Shown here: piece after piece, positions 9,441-17,792 of the stretch
How the letters are laid out: every line of letters begins with the position of its first letter
How positions within the stretch are numbered: position 1 is the first letter of the stretch
Assembly (NCBI RefSeq): GCF_036965045.1
Contig: NZ_JBALOV010000001.1
Location: 1-64,000, forward strand
Direction: 5' to 3'
Length of the DNA stretch: 64,000 nucleotides
From: Ferdinandcohnia sp036965045
Lineage (GTDB): Bacteria > Bacillota > Bacilli > Bacillales > Bacillaceae_L
The notes under the pieces: generated by a model
Told to the model about the DNA's origin: nothing
Databases searched by the model: none
What the model saw: the letters and a program-made list of their open reading frames with translations, nothing else
Translations under genes and position numbers: made by a program

Positions 9441-9550
9441 CTTATCTTTCAGGTGCATTTGCACCCGCAGGAATTAGCACCTTTTCAAGCTTTCACTTGA
9501 AGGTTGCCGGACTTCTTCGGGCCTGTTCCCTCAGTCTCTCTGGATAAGAA
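9441..9550 (-). ncRNA. SAM-I riboswitch (S-box), proximal copy
   Basis: On the minus strand the S-box core is present in order: the P1 arm TTCTTATCCAGAGAG, then CTGAGGGAACAGGCCC, GAAGTCCGGCAACC, GGTGCTAATTCCTGC and the closing GAAAGATAAGA. P1 pairs CTTATC with GATAAG. It has its own promoter (9602..9630) and terminator, so by itself it can switch the metY-CoA-binding fusion gene off at high SAM. Confidence 0.95.
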
Positions 9551-9601
9551 ATCTTTATTAAATTGACGCACTAATACGTTAATTCTTGAATTATATAAAG
9601 T

Positions 9602-9630
9602 ATTATAGAATAGTTTATTTTTTCAGTCAA
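9602..9630 (-). promoter_or_regulatory. Sigma-A promoter of proximal SAM-I leader
   Basis: Minus strand TTGACT (9625..9630) and TATAAT (9602..9607) with a 17-base spacer, a near-consensus sigma-A promoter starting transcription about 45 bases before the proximal S-box. Confidence 0.8.
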
Positions 9631-9734
9631 TGTATTATTCGAAAAATATTTTTATTTATAAAATTAACACTTCCCTGAACTTATTTAATACTAGGAAAAG
9701 TGGTACCCTTGGTCACCTTTCTCTTAAATAAAAC

Positions 9735-9767
9735 AACAAACCCCTTCTGTAAAAAAACAGAAGGGGT
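9735..9767 (-). terminator. Riboswitch terminator of distal SAM-I leader
   Basis: On the minus strand ACCCCTTCTGT pairs with ACAGAAGGGGT, followed by a T-rich tract. It lies about 40 bases after the distal S-box aptamer and before the second promoter. Confidence 0.85.
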
Positions 9768-9805
9768 ACAAGGAATATCCATAAATACATATTCGAATTC
9801 GTCCA

Positions 9806-9914
9806 CCTTCTCATCTTCGGAATAAAAAACATCCTCTGAACTTGGCACCGGGCTTACATATGCTGGTTGCCGAGGCTTCGCAGGGTCAGTCCCTCCACCT
9901 CTCTTGATAAGAAG
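9806..9914 (-). ncRNA. SAM-I riboswitch (S-box), distal copy
   Basis: On the minus strand: CTTCTTATCAAGAGAGG, GGAGGGACTGACCCTGC, GAAGCCTCGGCAACC, GGTGCCAAGTTC and closing GAAGATGAGAAGG, which are the S-box core elements in order. P1 pairs TTCTTATC with GATGAGAA. P4 is weaker than in the proximal copy. It has its own terminator but no gene between it and the proximal riboswitch, so the two complete S-box units stand in tandem ahead of metY. Confidence 0.9.
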
Positions 9915-9942
9915 AATTTCATTATTAAAGTTTATAATAAGA

Positions 9943-9971
9943 ATGTTAAACATTTTTGATAATTTAGTCAA
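9943..9971 (-). promoter_or_regulatory. Probable promoter of distal SAM-I leader
   Basis: Minus strand TTGACT (9966..9971) and TAACAT (9943..9948) with a 17-base spacer, about 30 bases ahead of the distal S-box. The -10 is only a fair match. Confidence 0.55.
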
Positions 9972-10000
9972 TAGCATTCGGATCCGTTCGTCAAAAAAAT

Positions 10001-10984
10001 TTAATAAGCGCCTCTAATAACATCCTTCACACGCTCATGGTAAAAGTGTTGAATCCTTTCTTTTTCTTCATTTGAAAAAGTTTTTTCCTCTAATGCGGTT
10101 AAATTATCTTGAACTTGTTTGACGTTTTTGAATCCAGGAATAATACATGTTATTTCTTCGTGGTCTAAAATCCAACGAAGGGCTGCACTCGCCATTGAGC
10201 TTCGGCCTTCTGCAATCCATGTTAACTGGTCAGCAAGTTCCACACCTTTTTTAAAACCGAGACCGGCAAATGTTTCACCCACATTGAATGATTCACCATT
10301 TTCGTTATAGCGACGGTGATCATCTTCTTCAAAAACATGATTCGCTGTAAATTTTCCAGTTAGCAATCCGCTTGCTAGTGGCAATCTAACGAGTAAGCCG
10401 ACACCTTTTTTGTAGGCTTCTGGAATTAAAGCTTCCAATGGTTTTTGACGGAATATATTAAAAATAATCTGCAAGCTCTTCACGTTAGGATTTCCCAAGC
10501 AAATTAGCCCTTCCTCTACAGTTTCGACACTTACACCATAATTGCGGATTTTCCCTTCACTTTGCAAGCGGTCAAGTACTTCAAACACGCTACCATCCCT
10601 TAATATCTCTGTCGCCGGACAATGAATTTGATACAAGTCAATAGCCTCTCGATTCAGTCTGCGAAGGCTGTCTTCACAGTAACGGCTTACTTGTTCATAG
10701 CTATAATTTTTCGGATCAAAAATATCACCCTGTCGACAGAACTTTGTCGCAATATGTATACTGTCTTCCTTGCCCTTTGTTGCTTTGGCCAACAGTTCTT
10801 CACTATGGCCATCTCCATATACGTCTGCAGTGTCAAAAAAATTAACCCCTTGATCAATCGCATATTCCAAGGATTTCAGTGCCTCAGCATCATTTGTTTT
10901 CCCCCAGGCACCGCCAATCGCCCATGTTCCAAAGCTCACTTCACTAATCTCTAACCCTGTGTTTCCTAGTTTACGATAGTTCAC
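10001..10984 (-). CDS. Aldo/keto reductase in the xylose operon
   Basis: NAD(P)H-dependent carbonyl reductase of about 327 residues. The catalytic tetrad is visible in FFDTADVYGDGHSE (Asp and Tyr), IATKF (Lys) and YQIHCP (His), and the C-terminal nucleotide-binding part contains RWILDHEEITCIIPG. I chose the GTG start at 10984, which has AAAGGAGAG eight bases upstream and gives the usual start MNYRKLGNTGLEISEVSFG; an ATG nine codons earlier lacks such a site. It follows xylB by 45 bases on the same strand and is probably co-transcribed with xylAB, suggesting a sugar or sugar-derived aldehyde, but the substrate is not readable. Confidence 0.85.
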   Translation of the reverse strand: MNYRKLGNTGLEISEVSFGTWAIGGAWGKTNDAEALKSLEYAIDQGVNFFDTADVYGDGHSEELLAKATKGKEDSIHIATKFCRQGDIFDPKNYSYEQVSRYCEDSLRRLNREAIDLYQIHCPATEILRDGSVFEVLDRLQSEGKIRNYGVSVETVEEGLICLGNPNVKSLQIIFNIFRQKPLEALIPEAYKKGVGLLVRLPLASGLLTGKFTANHVFEEDDHRRYNENGESFNVGETFAGLGFKKGVELADQLTWIAEGRSSMASAALRWILDHEEITCIIPGFKNVKQVQDNLTALEEKTFSNEEKERIQHFYHERVKDVIRGAY

Positions 10985-11029
10985 AGTTCTCTCTCCTTTA
11001 GAGAAACCCACGGTGCTGTGGGGTTCATT

Positions 11030-12529
11030 TTATTTTCTAAACTCTCTCAACTGCTCATTTAATCTATTTGTTTGTGTATAAACCTGTTGATACATTGCAA
11101 ATAACTTCTGATAGGCTTCCACGTTTTCTTGAATTGGTTCGTATGTTTTGGAGGTTTGCAGGAATGCTTCAGCACATTCTTTTAATGATGCGAACCAGCC
11201 ACAGCCATATGCAGCAAGCATGGAAGCCCCCATTCCAGGACCTTGCTCTGATGTAAGTTTTTCGATTTTTGCGTTAAAAATGTCTGCCTGCATTTGCAGC
11301 CAAGTTTCGTTTTTCGCACCGCCACCAATTGAAATGATGGTATCAATCGTTTTACCACTTTTTCTAAATATTTGAATCGACTCGTTTAAAGAAAAAGTAA
11401 TGCCCTCTAGGACTGCACGTGCAAAATGCTTTCGTTCATGGGCTGCATCAATCCCGATAAAGCTACCGCGAATGTTTGAATCAGCATGTGGCGTTCGCTC
11501 TCCAACGATGTATGGAGTGAATAATAATCCGTTGCTTCCCGCAGGCACTGCGTCAATCCCTTCTAGAAATTGATCAAAGGCCTCTTCTTTTGCAAAAGTA
11601 TCTTTAAACCAGCTTAAACTATAGCCCGCCGCAAGAGTAACACCCATCGTATAATACGTATTATCTTCTCCGTGGTTAAAGTAATGAACTTTACCTTCGA
11701 AGTCAAGGTCGTTTCTCTCTTCATAAGACAGGACAACCCCAGAGGTTCCGATGCTACAAAGGGTTTTCCCTTCTGATAAAATGCCTGAACCGATTGCACC
11801 GCAAGCATTATCTGCCCCACCTGCAAATACTTTAGTTGTCTCTACTAGACCTGTCGCTTCGGAAAATTCTGGTGTAATCGTGCCAACGAAGGCATGTGAC
11901 TCCACTAATGGTGGGCAGAATTCAGATTTAAGCCCAAAAGTCTCTAATACTTCGCTGCTCCATTCCCTTTTTGCCACGTTCAACATCAATGTTCCAGCTG
12001 CATCAGAATAATCCATATTTACGGCACCTGTAATACGATAGCGTAAATAATCCTTAGGGAGAAGAAACACGCTGGAACGCTCAAAAATTCCAGGCTCGTT
12101 TTCTTTTACCCAAAGGATTTTCGGCAATGTAAATCCTTCTAAAGCAGGGTTCTTGGTTACCTCCAATAGTCTTTCTCGACCGAAGGTTTCATAGATATCT
12201 TCACATTGCTTCGTTGTTCTTGTATCATTCCATAAAATTGCATTTCTTAATACTTGATTCTCTTTATCCAGCAAAACAAGTCCATGCATTTGTCCGGAAA
12301 AACTAATTCCTTCGATATCTTTTACGTCACCATCAAATTGCTCAACAAGTTCCTTCAGACCAGCAGTTGTTTTTCCAACCCATTCCTCTGGATTTTGTTC
12401 ACTATAGCCTGATTTTTCAATAATAAGAGGATATGATTTCGATACTTCGTTCGTTACTTCCCCATTTTGATTCACAAGCAAAATCTTTACTGCACTTGTC
12501 CCGAGGTCCACACCGATTACATATTTCAT
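11030..12529 (-). CDS. xylB: Xylulokinase
   Basis: FGGY-family sugar kinase of about 499 residues that phosphorylates D-xylulose to xylulose 5-phosphate. The N-terminal ATPase fold starts YVIGVDLGTSAVKILLV; SGQMHGLVLLD is the xylulose-binding segment; the second domain has GGADNACGAIGSG and GGGAKNETWLQMQADIF. ATG 12529 has AAAGGA eight bases upstream and is preferred over an ATG three codons earlier. It follows xylA by about 60 bases and precedes the aldo/keto reductase in one operon. Confidence 0.95.
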   Translation of the reverse strand: MKYVIGVDLGTSAVKILLVNQNGEVTNEVSKSYPLIIEKSGYSEQNPEEWVGKTTAGLKELVEQFDGDVKDIEGISFSGQMHGLVLLDKENQVLRNAILWNDTRTTKQCEDIYETFGRERLLEVTKNPALEGFTLPKILWVKENEPGIFERSSVFLLPKDYLRYRITGAVNMDYSDAAGTLMLNVAKREWSSEVLETFGLKSEFCPPLVESHAFVGTITPEFSEATGLVETTKVFAGGADNACGAIGSGILSEGKTLCSIGTSGVVLSYEERNDLDFEGKVHYFNHGEDNTYYTMGVTLAAGYSLSWFKDTFAKEEAFDQFLEGIDAVPAGSNGLLFTPYIVGERTPHADSNIRGSFIGIDAAHERKHFARAVLEGITFSLNESIQIFRKSGKTIDTIISIGGGAKNETWLQMQADIFNAKIEKLTSEQGPGMGASMLAAYGCGWFASLKECAEAFLQTSKTYEPIQENVEAYQKLFAMYQQVYTQTNRLNEQLREFRK

Positions 12530-12591
12530 ACGTATCATCCTTTACTATGAAAATGTGCTGGAGTATTAATACGTCCAGCACATTCTGTGAA

Positions 12592-13908
12592 TTAAAGAGT
12601 TTCTAATAGATATTGGTTAATTAACGCTTTTAAGCGCTCAGTTCTACCTGATGTATTTTTAATTTCAGTTAATCCCAGTGCATATGCTTCAAGTTCGCGG
12701 AAGTTTGTTTTTCCTTCAACGATATCTAGACCGATGCCTTTAGTATAACTGCTATAGCGCTCTTCAACAAAGCCATCAAGGACTTTATCTTCGATTAATT
12801 TGTTAGCCACTTTTAATCCAATTGCAAATGCATCCATACCTGCGATATGTGCATGGAATAGGTCATCAGTATCGAATGAACCTCTTCGTACCTTGGCATC
12901 GAAGTTTAGACCACCCTTGCCAAGTCCACCATTTTTCAAGATTTCATACATCGCTAATGTGTTTGAGTATAGATCTGTTGGGAATTCATCCGTATCCCAG
13001 CCAAGTAGTGTATCCCCTTGGTTAGCGTCAACTGAACCAAGCATACCGTTAATGCGAGCAGTTCTTAATTCATGTTCAAATGTATGACCAGCAAGCGTAG
13101 CATGGTTTGCTTCAATATTAAACTTGAAGTAGTCTGTTAGGTCATATTTTTGTAAGAATGCTAGACCCGTTGCTACATCAAAGTCATATTGATGTTTTGT
13201 AGGCTCTTTTGGCTTAGGCTCAATTAAGAAAGGTACATTTAAACCGATTTCCTTCGCATAATCAACTGCCATGTGGAAGAATCGTGCTAAGTTGTCCATT
13301 TCTAATTTCATGTCTGTGTTAAGTAGTGTTTCGTAGCCTTCACGTCCGCCCCAAAATACATAGTTTTCTGCACCAAGTTCTTTTGCAACTTCTAGGCCCT
13401 TTTTCACTTTCGCAGCAGAATAGGCAAATACATCTGCATTTGGAGAAGTCGCAGCACCATGTGTATAACGTGGATTTGTAAACATGTTTGCTGTATTCCA
13501 AAGTAATTTAACCTTGCTTGTTTTCATGTAATCTTTAATCATCGCTACAATGACGTCAAGATTTTCATTGGTTTCCTTCAATGTGCTTCCTTCTGGTGAG
13601 ATATCAACATCATGGAATGCAAAGAATGGAACATCTAATTTTTCAAAAAGCTCAAATGATGCCTCAACACGCGCCTTTGCTAAATCTAATCCTTTTAAAT
13701 GATCCCAAGGACGGATTGCAGTGCCTACTCCAAATGGATCTGACCCATTTGCCGTAAATGTGTGCCAATAAGCTACTGAGAAGCGAAGGATTTCCTCCAT
13801 TGTTTGACCATTGATCTTTTCTTCTGGGTTGTAATATTTAAATGCAAATGGATTGGTTGATTTTGATCCTTCATATTGAATTTTGTTAATTGATTCGAAA
13901 TAAGCCAT
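12592..13908 (-). CDS. xylA: Xylose isomerase
   Basis: Class II (long) xylose isomerase of 438 residues, converting D-xylose to D-xylulose with two divalent metals. Active-site segments are FFAFHDVDISPEG (catalytic His), FWGGREGYETLLNTD, IEPKPKEPTKHQYDFD and GSVDANQGD. The ATG at 13908 has AGGAGG nine bases upstream; an in-frame extension of 17 codons before it is not supported. First gene of the xylAB operon; a XylR operator overlaps its promoter and a cre-like site lies between promoter and start codon. Confidence 0.97.
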   Translation of the reverse strand: MAYFESINKIQYEGSKSTNPFAFKYYNPEEKINGQTMEEILRFSVAYWHTFTANGSDPFGVGTAIRPWDHLKGLDLAKARVEASFELFEKLDVPFFAFHDVDISPEGSTLKETNENLDVIVAMIKDYMKTSKVKLLWNTANMFTNPRYTHGAATSPNADVFAYSAAKVKKGLEVAKELGAENYVFWGGREGYETLLNTDMKLEMDNLARFFHMAVDYAKEIGLNVPFLIEPKPKEPTKHQYDFDVATGLAFLQKYDLTDYFKFNIEANHATLAGHTFEHELRTARINGMLGSVDANQGDTLLGWDTDEFPTDLYSNTLAMYEILKNGGLGKGGLNFDAKVRRGSFDTDDLFHAHIAGMDAFAIGLKVANKLIEDKVLDGFVEERYSSYTKGIGLDIVEGKTNFRELEAYALGLTEIKNTSGRTERLKALINQYLLETL

Positions 13909-13932
13909 GGGGTTATGCCTCCTAATATGTAG

Positions 13933-13946
13933 TGTAAATGCTTTCA
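13933..13946. promoter_or_regulatory. cre-like site (CcpA) in xylA leader
   Basis: TGTAAATGCTTTCA matches the catabolite-responsive element consensus TGWAARCGYTWNCW at 13 of 14 positions. It lies downstream of the xylA promoter and upstream of the start codon, where CcpA would block elongation in the presence of glucose. Confidence 0.7.
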
Positions 13947-13989
13947 AAATAATTTTCAAACTAGTAATCTACAAGATTTATACAATCAA

Positions 13990-14018
13990 ATTATAGCACC
14001 TGCACTTTAGTTTGTCTA
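13990..14018 (-). promoter_or_regulatory. xylA promoter
   Basis: Minus strand TAGACA (14013..14018) and extended -10 TGCTATAAT (TATAAT at 13990..13995) with a 17-base spacer. The -35 lies inside the XylR operator, as expected for a repressor site. Confidence 0.75.
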
Positions 14019-14040
14019 TGCAATAGACTAAGTTTAGGTA
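14007..14040. promoter_or_regulatory. XylR operator 1 (xylA side)
   Basis: An imperfect palindrome with half-sites TTAGTTTGTCTAT and ATAGACTAAG, close to the xyl operator type of Bacillus. It covers the -35 region of the xylA promoter. Confidence 0.7.
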
Positions 14041-14108
14041 AAAATTAATAATCACACACTTTTTAATGGGAAAATTATTCTTTATACCTTAAATTTAAGA
14101 GGTTCACA

Positions 14109-14133
14109 GTTTGTCTATCAATTAAATTAAGTT
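14109..14133. promoter_or_regulatory. Second XylR operator-like site (xylR side)
   Basis: The half-site AGTTTGTCTAT is identical to that of operator 1 and TAAGTTT recurs at the same distance. It lies just before the xylR -10 region, so XylR probably represses its own gene too. Confidence 0.55.
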
Positions 14134-14176
14134 TTATGATAAAATAGATACACTACCAAATAAGGAGTTTTTGCCA

Positions 14177-15322
14177 GTGGGAACGATAACATGGAATCAA
14201 CAGGTTGTGAAAAAAAATAATAAAGCGCTCGTTTTGAAATTAATCATGGAACGAGAACCAATATCACGTGCTGACATCGCTCAAGTTTCTGGTTTAAATA
14301 AAACTACAGTTTCGACACTAGTAACTGAGTTATTAGAGGAAGATTTGATTTTCGAATCAGGGCCTGGGGTTTCGAGTGGTGGGCGCCGCCCTGTGATTCT
14401 CCATTTTAATAAGGATGCGGGATATGCGATCGGGATTGATATTGGTGTAAATTATATATTATCTATCCTTACTGATTTAAAAGGAAATATTCTAGCTGAA
14501 AAAAATCAAACTTTAACTCGCACCACATATGCAACAGTCATGAGTAATGTTCAAGATATGATTCAGTCGTTAATGGATGAAATGCCTAAAAGTAGATATG
14601 GGATTGTCGGCATTGGAGTTGGTGTGCCGGGACTCGTAAACAATGAGGGTGCCATCCTTCTAGCTCCAAACCTTGGCTGGAGCAATATTCAATTAAAAGA
14701 AGATCTTGAAAAGATTTACGAAATTCCTATTATCATCGAAAACGAAGCAAATGCAGGGGGCATCGGTGAACAGCAATTTGGTGAAGGGCAGGATCAAGAA
14801 AACATCCTTTATATAAGTGCTGGAATCGGAATCGGTGTTGGTATCATTGTCAATAAAGAACTATACAAAGGTAAAAATGGTTTCTCCGGTGAAATGGGCC
14901 ATATGATAATTGATATAAACGGGAAACGCTGTAATTGTGGAAGCCGTGGTTGCTGGGAAGCCTACGCATCAGAGCAAGCATTACTAGAAATGGCTGACCA
15001 GATTGTTGATTCACTGGAGGAGCTCATTCAATTAGCTAAAAACGGTGATGAAAAAGCAAAAGAAATGTTTGATGAGATCGGCAACTATCTAGGTTTTGGT
15101 ATTAATAATATCATTAATACATTCAATCCTGAACAAGTCATCATCGGAAACCGACTGGCTCTAGCAAAAGAATGGCTAGAGGAGCCAGTTAGGAATACGA
15201 TTGTAAAACACACTCTCGCCTTCCACCAAAATGATCTCCAACTTCATTTTTCAAAGCTAGGAAAATACTCAACATCTCTTGGTATCTCTGCTTTTGTGGT
15301 TGATCATTTCATAAAAGGATAG
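14177..15322 (+). CDS. xylR: Xylose operon repressor, ROK family
   Basis: About 381 residues. The N-terminal winged helix is in the segment ISRADIAQVSGLNKTTVSTLV, followed by SSGGRRPVILHFN, as in B. subtilis XylR. The ROK sugar-binding part has GIDIGVNYIL, NEANAGGIGE and the zinc-type motif CNCGSRGCWEAYAS. I chose GTG 14177, nine bases after AAGGAG; a TTG two codons earlier would sit only three bases from it. It is divergent from xylA, and operator-like sites lie between the two genes. It should release DNA when xylose binds. Confidence 0.95.
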   Translation: MGTITWNQQVVKKNNKALVLKLIMEREPISRADIAQVSGLNKTTVSTLVTELLEEDLIFESGPGVSSGGRRPVILHFNKDAGYAIGIDIGVNYILSILTDLKGNILAEKNQTLTRTTYATVMSNVQDMIQSLMDEMPKSRYGIVGIGVGVPGLVNNEGAILLAPNLGWSNIQLKEDLEKIYEIPIIIENEANAGGIGEQQFGEGQDQENILYISAGIGIGVGIIVNKELYKGKNGFSGEMGHMIIDINGKRCNCGSRGCWEAYASEQALLEMADQIVDSLEELIQLAKNGDEKAKEMFDEIGNYLGFGINNIINTFNPEQVIIGNRLALAKEWLEEPVRNTIVKHTLAFHQNDLQLHFSKLGKYSTSLGISAFVVDHFIKG

Positions 15323-15344
15323 GCGCTCATGTTTCCAAAAAGAC

Positions 15345-15382
15345 GCCTGCCCCCCAGACGCATTTTCGTGACGGGAGCAGGC
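15345..15382 (-). terminator. Terminator after PII-like/DUF1538 unit
   Basis: GCCTGC pairs with GCAGGC with further C/G pairing inside; on the minus strand it is followed by GTCTTTTT. It lies between the convergent xylR and PII-like genes and may serve both. Confidence 0.6.
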
Positions 15383-15390
15383 ACCCCAAT

Positions 15391-16059
15391 TTATTTATAA
15401 ACCCCATAGGTTTTCTTGACATCTTGAATGAAGATGATTCCATTACCTGGTTCATCGATTCTGATTTTATCCCTAATGGATTCCACAATGGCTTCAGTGC
15501 TATCTTTTTCCGATAATATCAATACAATTTCTTTCTCTGGTTCAATTTCCATCGAAAATAGTTTGCTTGTTTCATGGATTCCAGAGCCTCTTGCATTGAT
15601 GATTGTACCACCTTTGGATCCTGCTTCGACGGCTGCATCAATCACATTTTCCGCATTACCCTTTTCGACAATCACTGTAATAGCATGATACATTGTGTTG
15701 TCTGCACCTCTTCCTTCTTTAATATAATCACTTTTATAGCTGCTTGCTCCAACAATATGACCAACGGAAGTAGTAAACGCGATCCCATGATTTGGTTTGG
15801 TAAATTTATATTTCCTATCAAGCTGCTCAAGAGCTTGTTCCGCCGTGTTATTATCAGCAACCATTAGGACAATCTCTTTTCTAACATCATTTATCGCTAA
15901 TAATTCCAAAAGGCGATTTTTTATCGTACCTTTTCCTAACAACACTGTGCCGCCAGTTATCCCATTTTTCTTAGCTGTTTGCATGATTTTGCTCCCTAAA
16001 CCGTGGTTTACAATTACGCAAACCAGTTCAAAGTCGGCTGTTTCAGAATTACCCTGCAT
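15391..16059 (-). CDS. Tandem PII-like signalling protein
   Basis: A 222-residue cytoplasmic protein made of two PII-like units. The first (about 9-108) contains FELVCVIVNHGLGSKIM, GGTVLLGKGTIKN and KEIVLMVADNNTAEQAL; the second (about 120-222) repeats this as ITVIVEKGNAENVIDAA, GGTIINARGSGIHE and KEIVLILSEKDSTEAIV. The glycine-rich GKG/ARGSG turns correspond to the nucleotide-binding region of PII proteins. It overlaps the end of the DUF1538 membrane protein gene by 11 bases, which suggests it binds and regulates that protein, much as GlnK controls AmtB. The ligand is unknown. Confidence 0.8.
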   Translation of the reverse strand: MQGNSETADFELVCVIVNHGLGSKIMQTAKKNGITGGTVLLGKGTIKNRLLELLAINDVRKEIVLMVADNNTAEQALEQLDRKYKFTKPNHGIAFTTSVGHIVGASSYKSDYIKEGRGADNTMYHAITVIVEKGNAENVIDAAVEAGSKGGTIINARGSGIHETSKLFSMEIEPEKEIVLILSEKDSTEAIVESIRDKIRIDEPGNGIIFIQDVKKTYGVYK

Positions 16060-17539
16060 TCCTCTCCAGTCCTCCTTTTTTTGATTTTAATTTAAAAACC
16101 AACCCTAAAGTCTGTAAGGCAATCAGTGGTGTTAGCGCAACCATTGCAATCATACCAAATCCATCAATTAAGACATTGGCTCCTTCAATTGACTCTGCTG
16201 CACCTTGGATGAATGCTAATATAAAAGTAGCCGTCATTGGCCCAGAGGCAACACCACCTGAATCGAAGGCTATCCCCACAAACAGTTTTGGTACAAAATA
16301 AGACATCGCAAGGGCAATGAGATAACCAGGTAAAAGGTAATGCCATAACTGCAATGCAGGAATTAATATTCTTAGTATCGACAAAGCTACCGCTATACCC
16401 ACACCTATGGATAAAGAAAACATGACCGTCTTTCTCGGTACATACCCACTTGTAACATCTTCGATTTGATGTGTTAACACATGAACAGCAGGCTCTGCCA
16501 AAATTGTCACAAGCCCTAAGATGAAGGCTACAATAACAACATATGCTTTATTATCTAAAGATGCAATACTATACCCAACAGCAGTACCCACATCCATAAA
16601 TCCAGCATTCACCCCCACTAAGAAAAAGACAAGTCCTATAAATGTGAATAAGAGCCCCATTACTATTTTGCGAACTGCTTTTTTAGACATTTTAAATGAA
16701 ATTTTTTGAAAGAGAAGGAAAAGCAATAAAATAGGTATCAACGCCACAATTATTTCAAAAGCGATAATCGGAAAATTATGTAAAAAAGGTCCAATAATTG
16801 AGTTTGAAACTTCATTCTGTTCCAGACTCCCTGATATTTTATCAGTTTTGACAATGATGTTCATGATCATGACAGCGATGATAGCACCTGTAGAGGCAAT
16901 TGCGACTAACCCAAAGCTATCTTTTTCGGATGCTTTACTATCCTTTTTCAGAGAAGAAACGCCTAAGGCAAGTGCTAAAATAAATGGAACGGTCAATGCA
17001 CCAGTCGTTGCCCCGGAAGCGTCAAATGAGATTGCTAAAAATTCAGGAGAGGTAAATAAGGCGAGTACAAAAATGATTAAGTATAAAATGCTTAACAATT
17101 TATATAAGGGAAAATTATAAACTATTCTTGCCAACCCCACAGCAATTAGGGCACCTATTCCAATTGAAACGATCACGACAAGACTGATCTTGGAAATCAA
17201 TCCAGAAGTAACAAGATCGACCTGTCCTGCAAGGATATGTAAATCAGGTTCAGCGATTGAAATGAAAAATCCAAGGGCTAATCCAGCAATCCCTACAATC
17301 CATAGTTTATTAGTTTTCGCAATCGTAGCCCCCATCGACTGACCAATTGGAGTAATCCCTATATCGACTCCGAATAAAAATATTGATAATCCAATAATGA
17401 TTAAAACAGATCCAATGATAAAGCGAATCAATAATGACATGTCTAAATGAACGAGTGTAAAATTTAAAATTAAGACGATGACTGTTATGGGGAGTACAGC
17501 ATACAAAACTTCAATGAGTTTGGAAACTAAGACATTCAA
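16049..17539 (-). CDS. DUF1538 membrane protein (probable transporter), duplicated
   Basis: A 496-residue integral membrane protein with two homologous halves. The first half has GVDIGITPIGQSMG, SIAEPDLHILAGQV and ISFDASGATTGALTVPFIL; the second repeats them as GVNAGFMDVGTAVG, LAEPAVHVLTHQI and IAFDSGGVASGPMTATFIL. This inverted- or direct-repeat design is common in carriers and channels. DUF1538 has no assigned substrate that I know of. Start is a TTG with AAAGGA about 11 bases upstream, so the start is less certain. The overlapping PII-like gene downstream points to a regulated transporter. Confidence 0.8.
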   Translation of the reverse strand: MNVLVSKLIEVLYAVLPITVIVLILNFTLVHLDMSLLIRFIIGSVLIIIGLSIFLFGVDIGITPIGQSMGATIAKTNKLWIVGIAGLALGFFISIAEPDLHILAGQVDLVTSGLISKISLVVIVSIGIGALIAVGLARIVYNFPLYKLLSILYLIIFVLALFTSPEFLAISFDASGATTGALTVPFILALALGVSSLKKDSKASEKDSFGLVAIASTGAIIAVMIMNIIVKTDKISGSLEQNEVSNSIIGPFLHNFPIIAFEIIVALIPILLLFLLFQKISFKMSKKAVRKIVMGLLFTFIGLVFFLVGVNAGFMDVGTAVGYSIASLDNKAYVVIVAFILGLVTILAEPAVHVLTHQIEDVTSGYVPRKTVMFSLSIGVGIAVALSILRILIPALQLWHYLLPGYLIALAMSYFVPKLFVGIAFDSGGVASGPMTATFILAFIQGAAESIEGANVLIDGFGMIAMVALTPLIALQTLGLVFKLKSKKGGLERNAG

Positions 17540-17750
17540 TTTTCAATCATTCCTTTCTATTAAGTTTTGAAAAGCTTACTAATCTAGTAGTTTGAATCAA
17601 GAGACTATATTATAAATATTAGGAGTTTTTTCCTATTTTTGTGTTACTTAACCTTATTTTACAATTCATGATGTTACATGACAATTCAAAAATTTTCTGA
17701 ACGATGTGGTTGAACGGTCCGTTAGTCAGAACCCTAACTTTTAACCAAAC

Positions 17751-17778
17751 AAAATACCCCTAGCACTCGGCGAGGGGC
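17751..17778 (-). terminator. Terminator after CysJ-like flavoprotein
   Basis: Minus strand GCCCCTCGCC pairs with GCTAGGGGT and is followed by ATTTTG. It lies 15 bases beyond the flavoprotein stop codon. Confidence 0.7.
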
Positions 17779-17792
17779 ATTTATACAATATA

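Noticed and set aside
9681..9977. Minus-strand frame of 98 codons before the metY-type gene
   Set aside because: It lies entirely over the distal SAM-I riboswitch and its terminator; the apparent protein is a translation of structured RNA elements.
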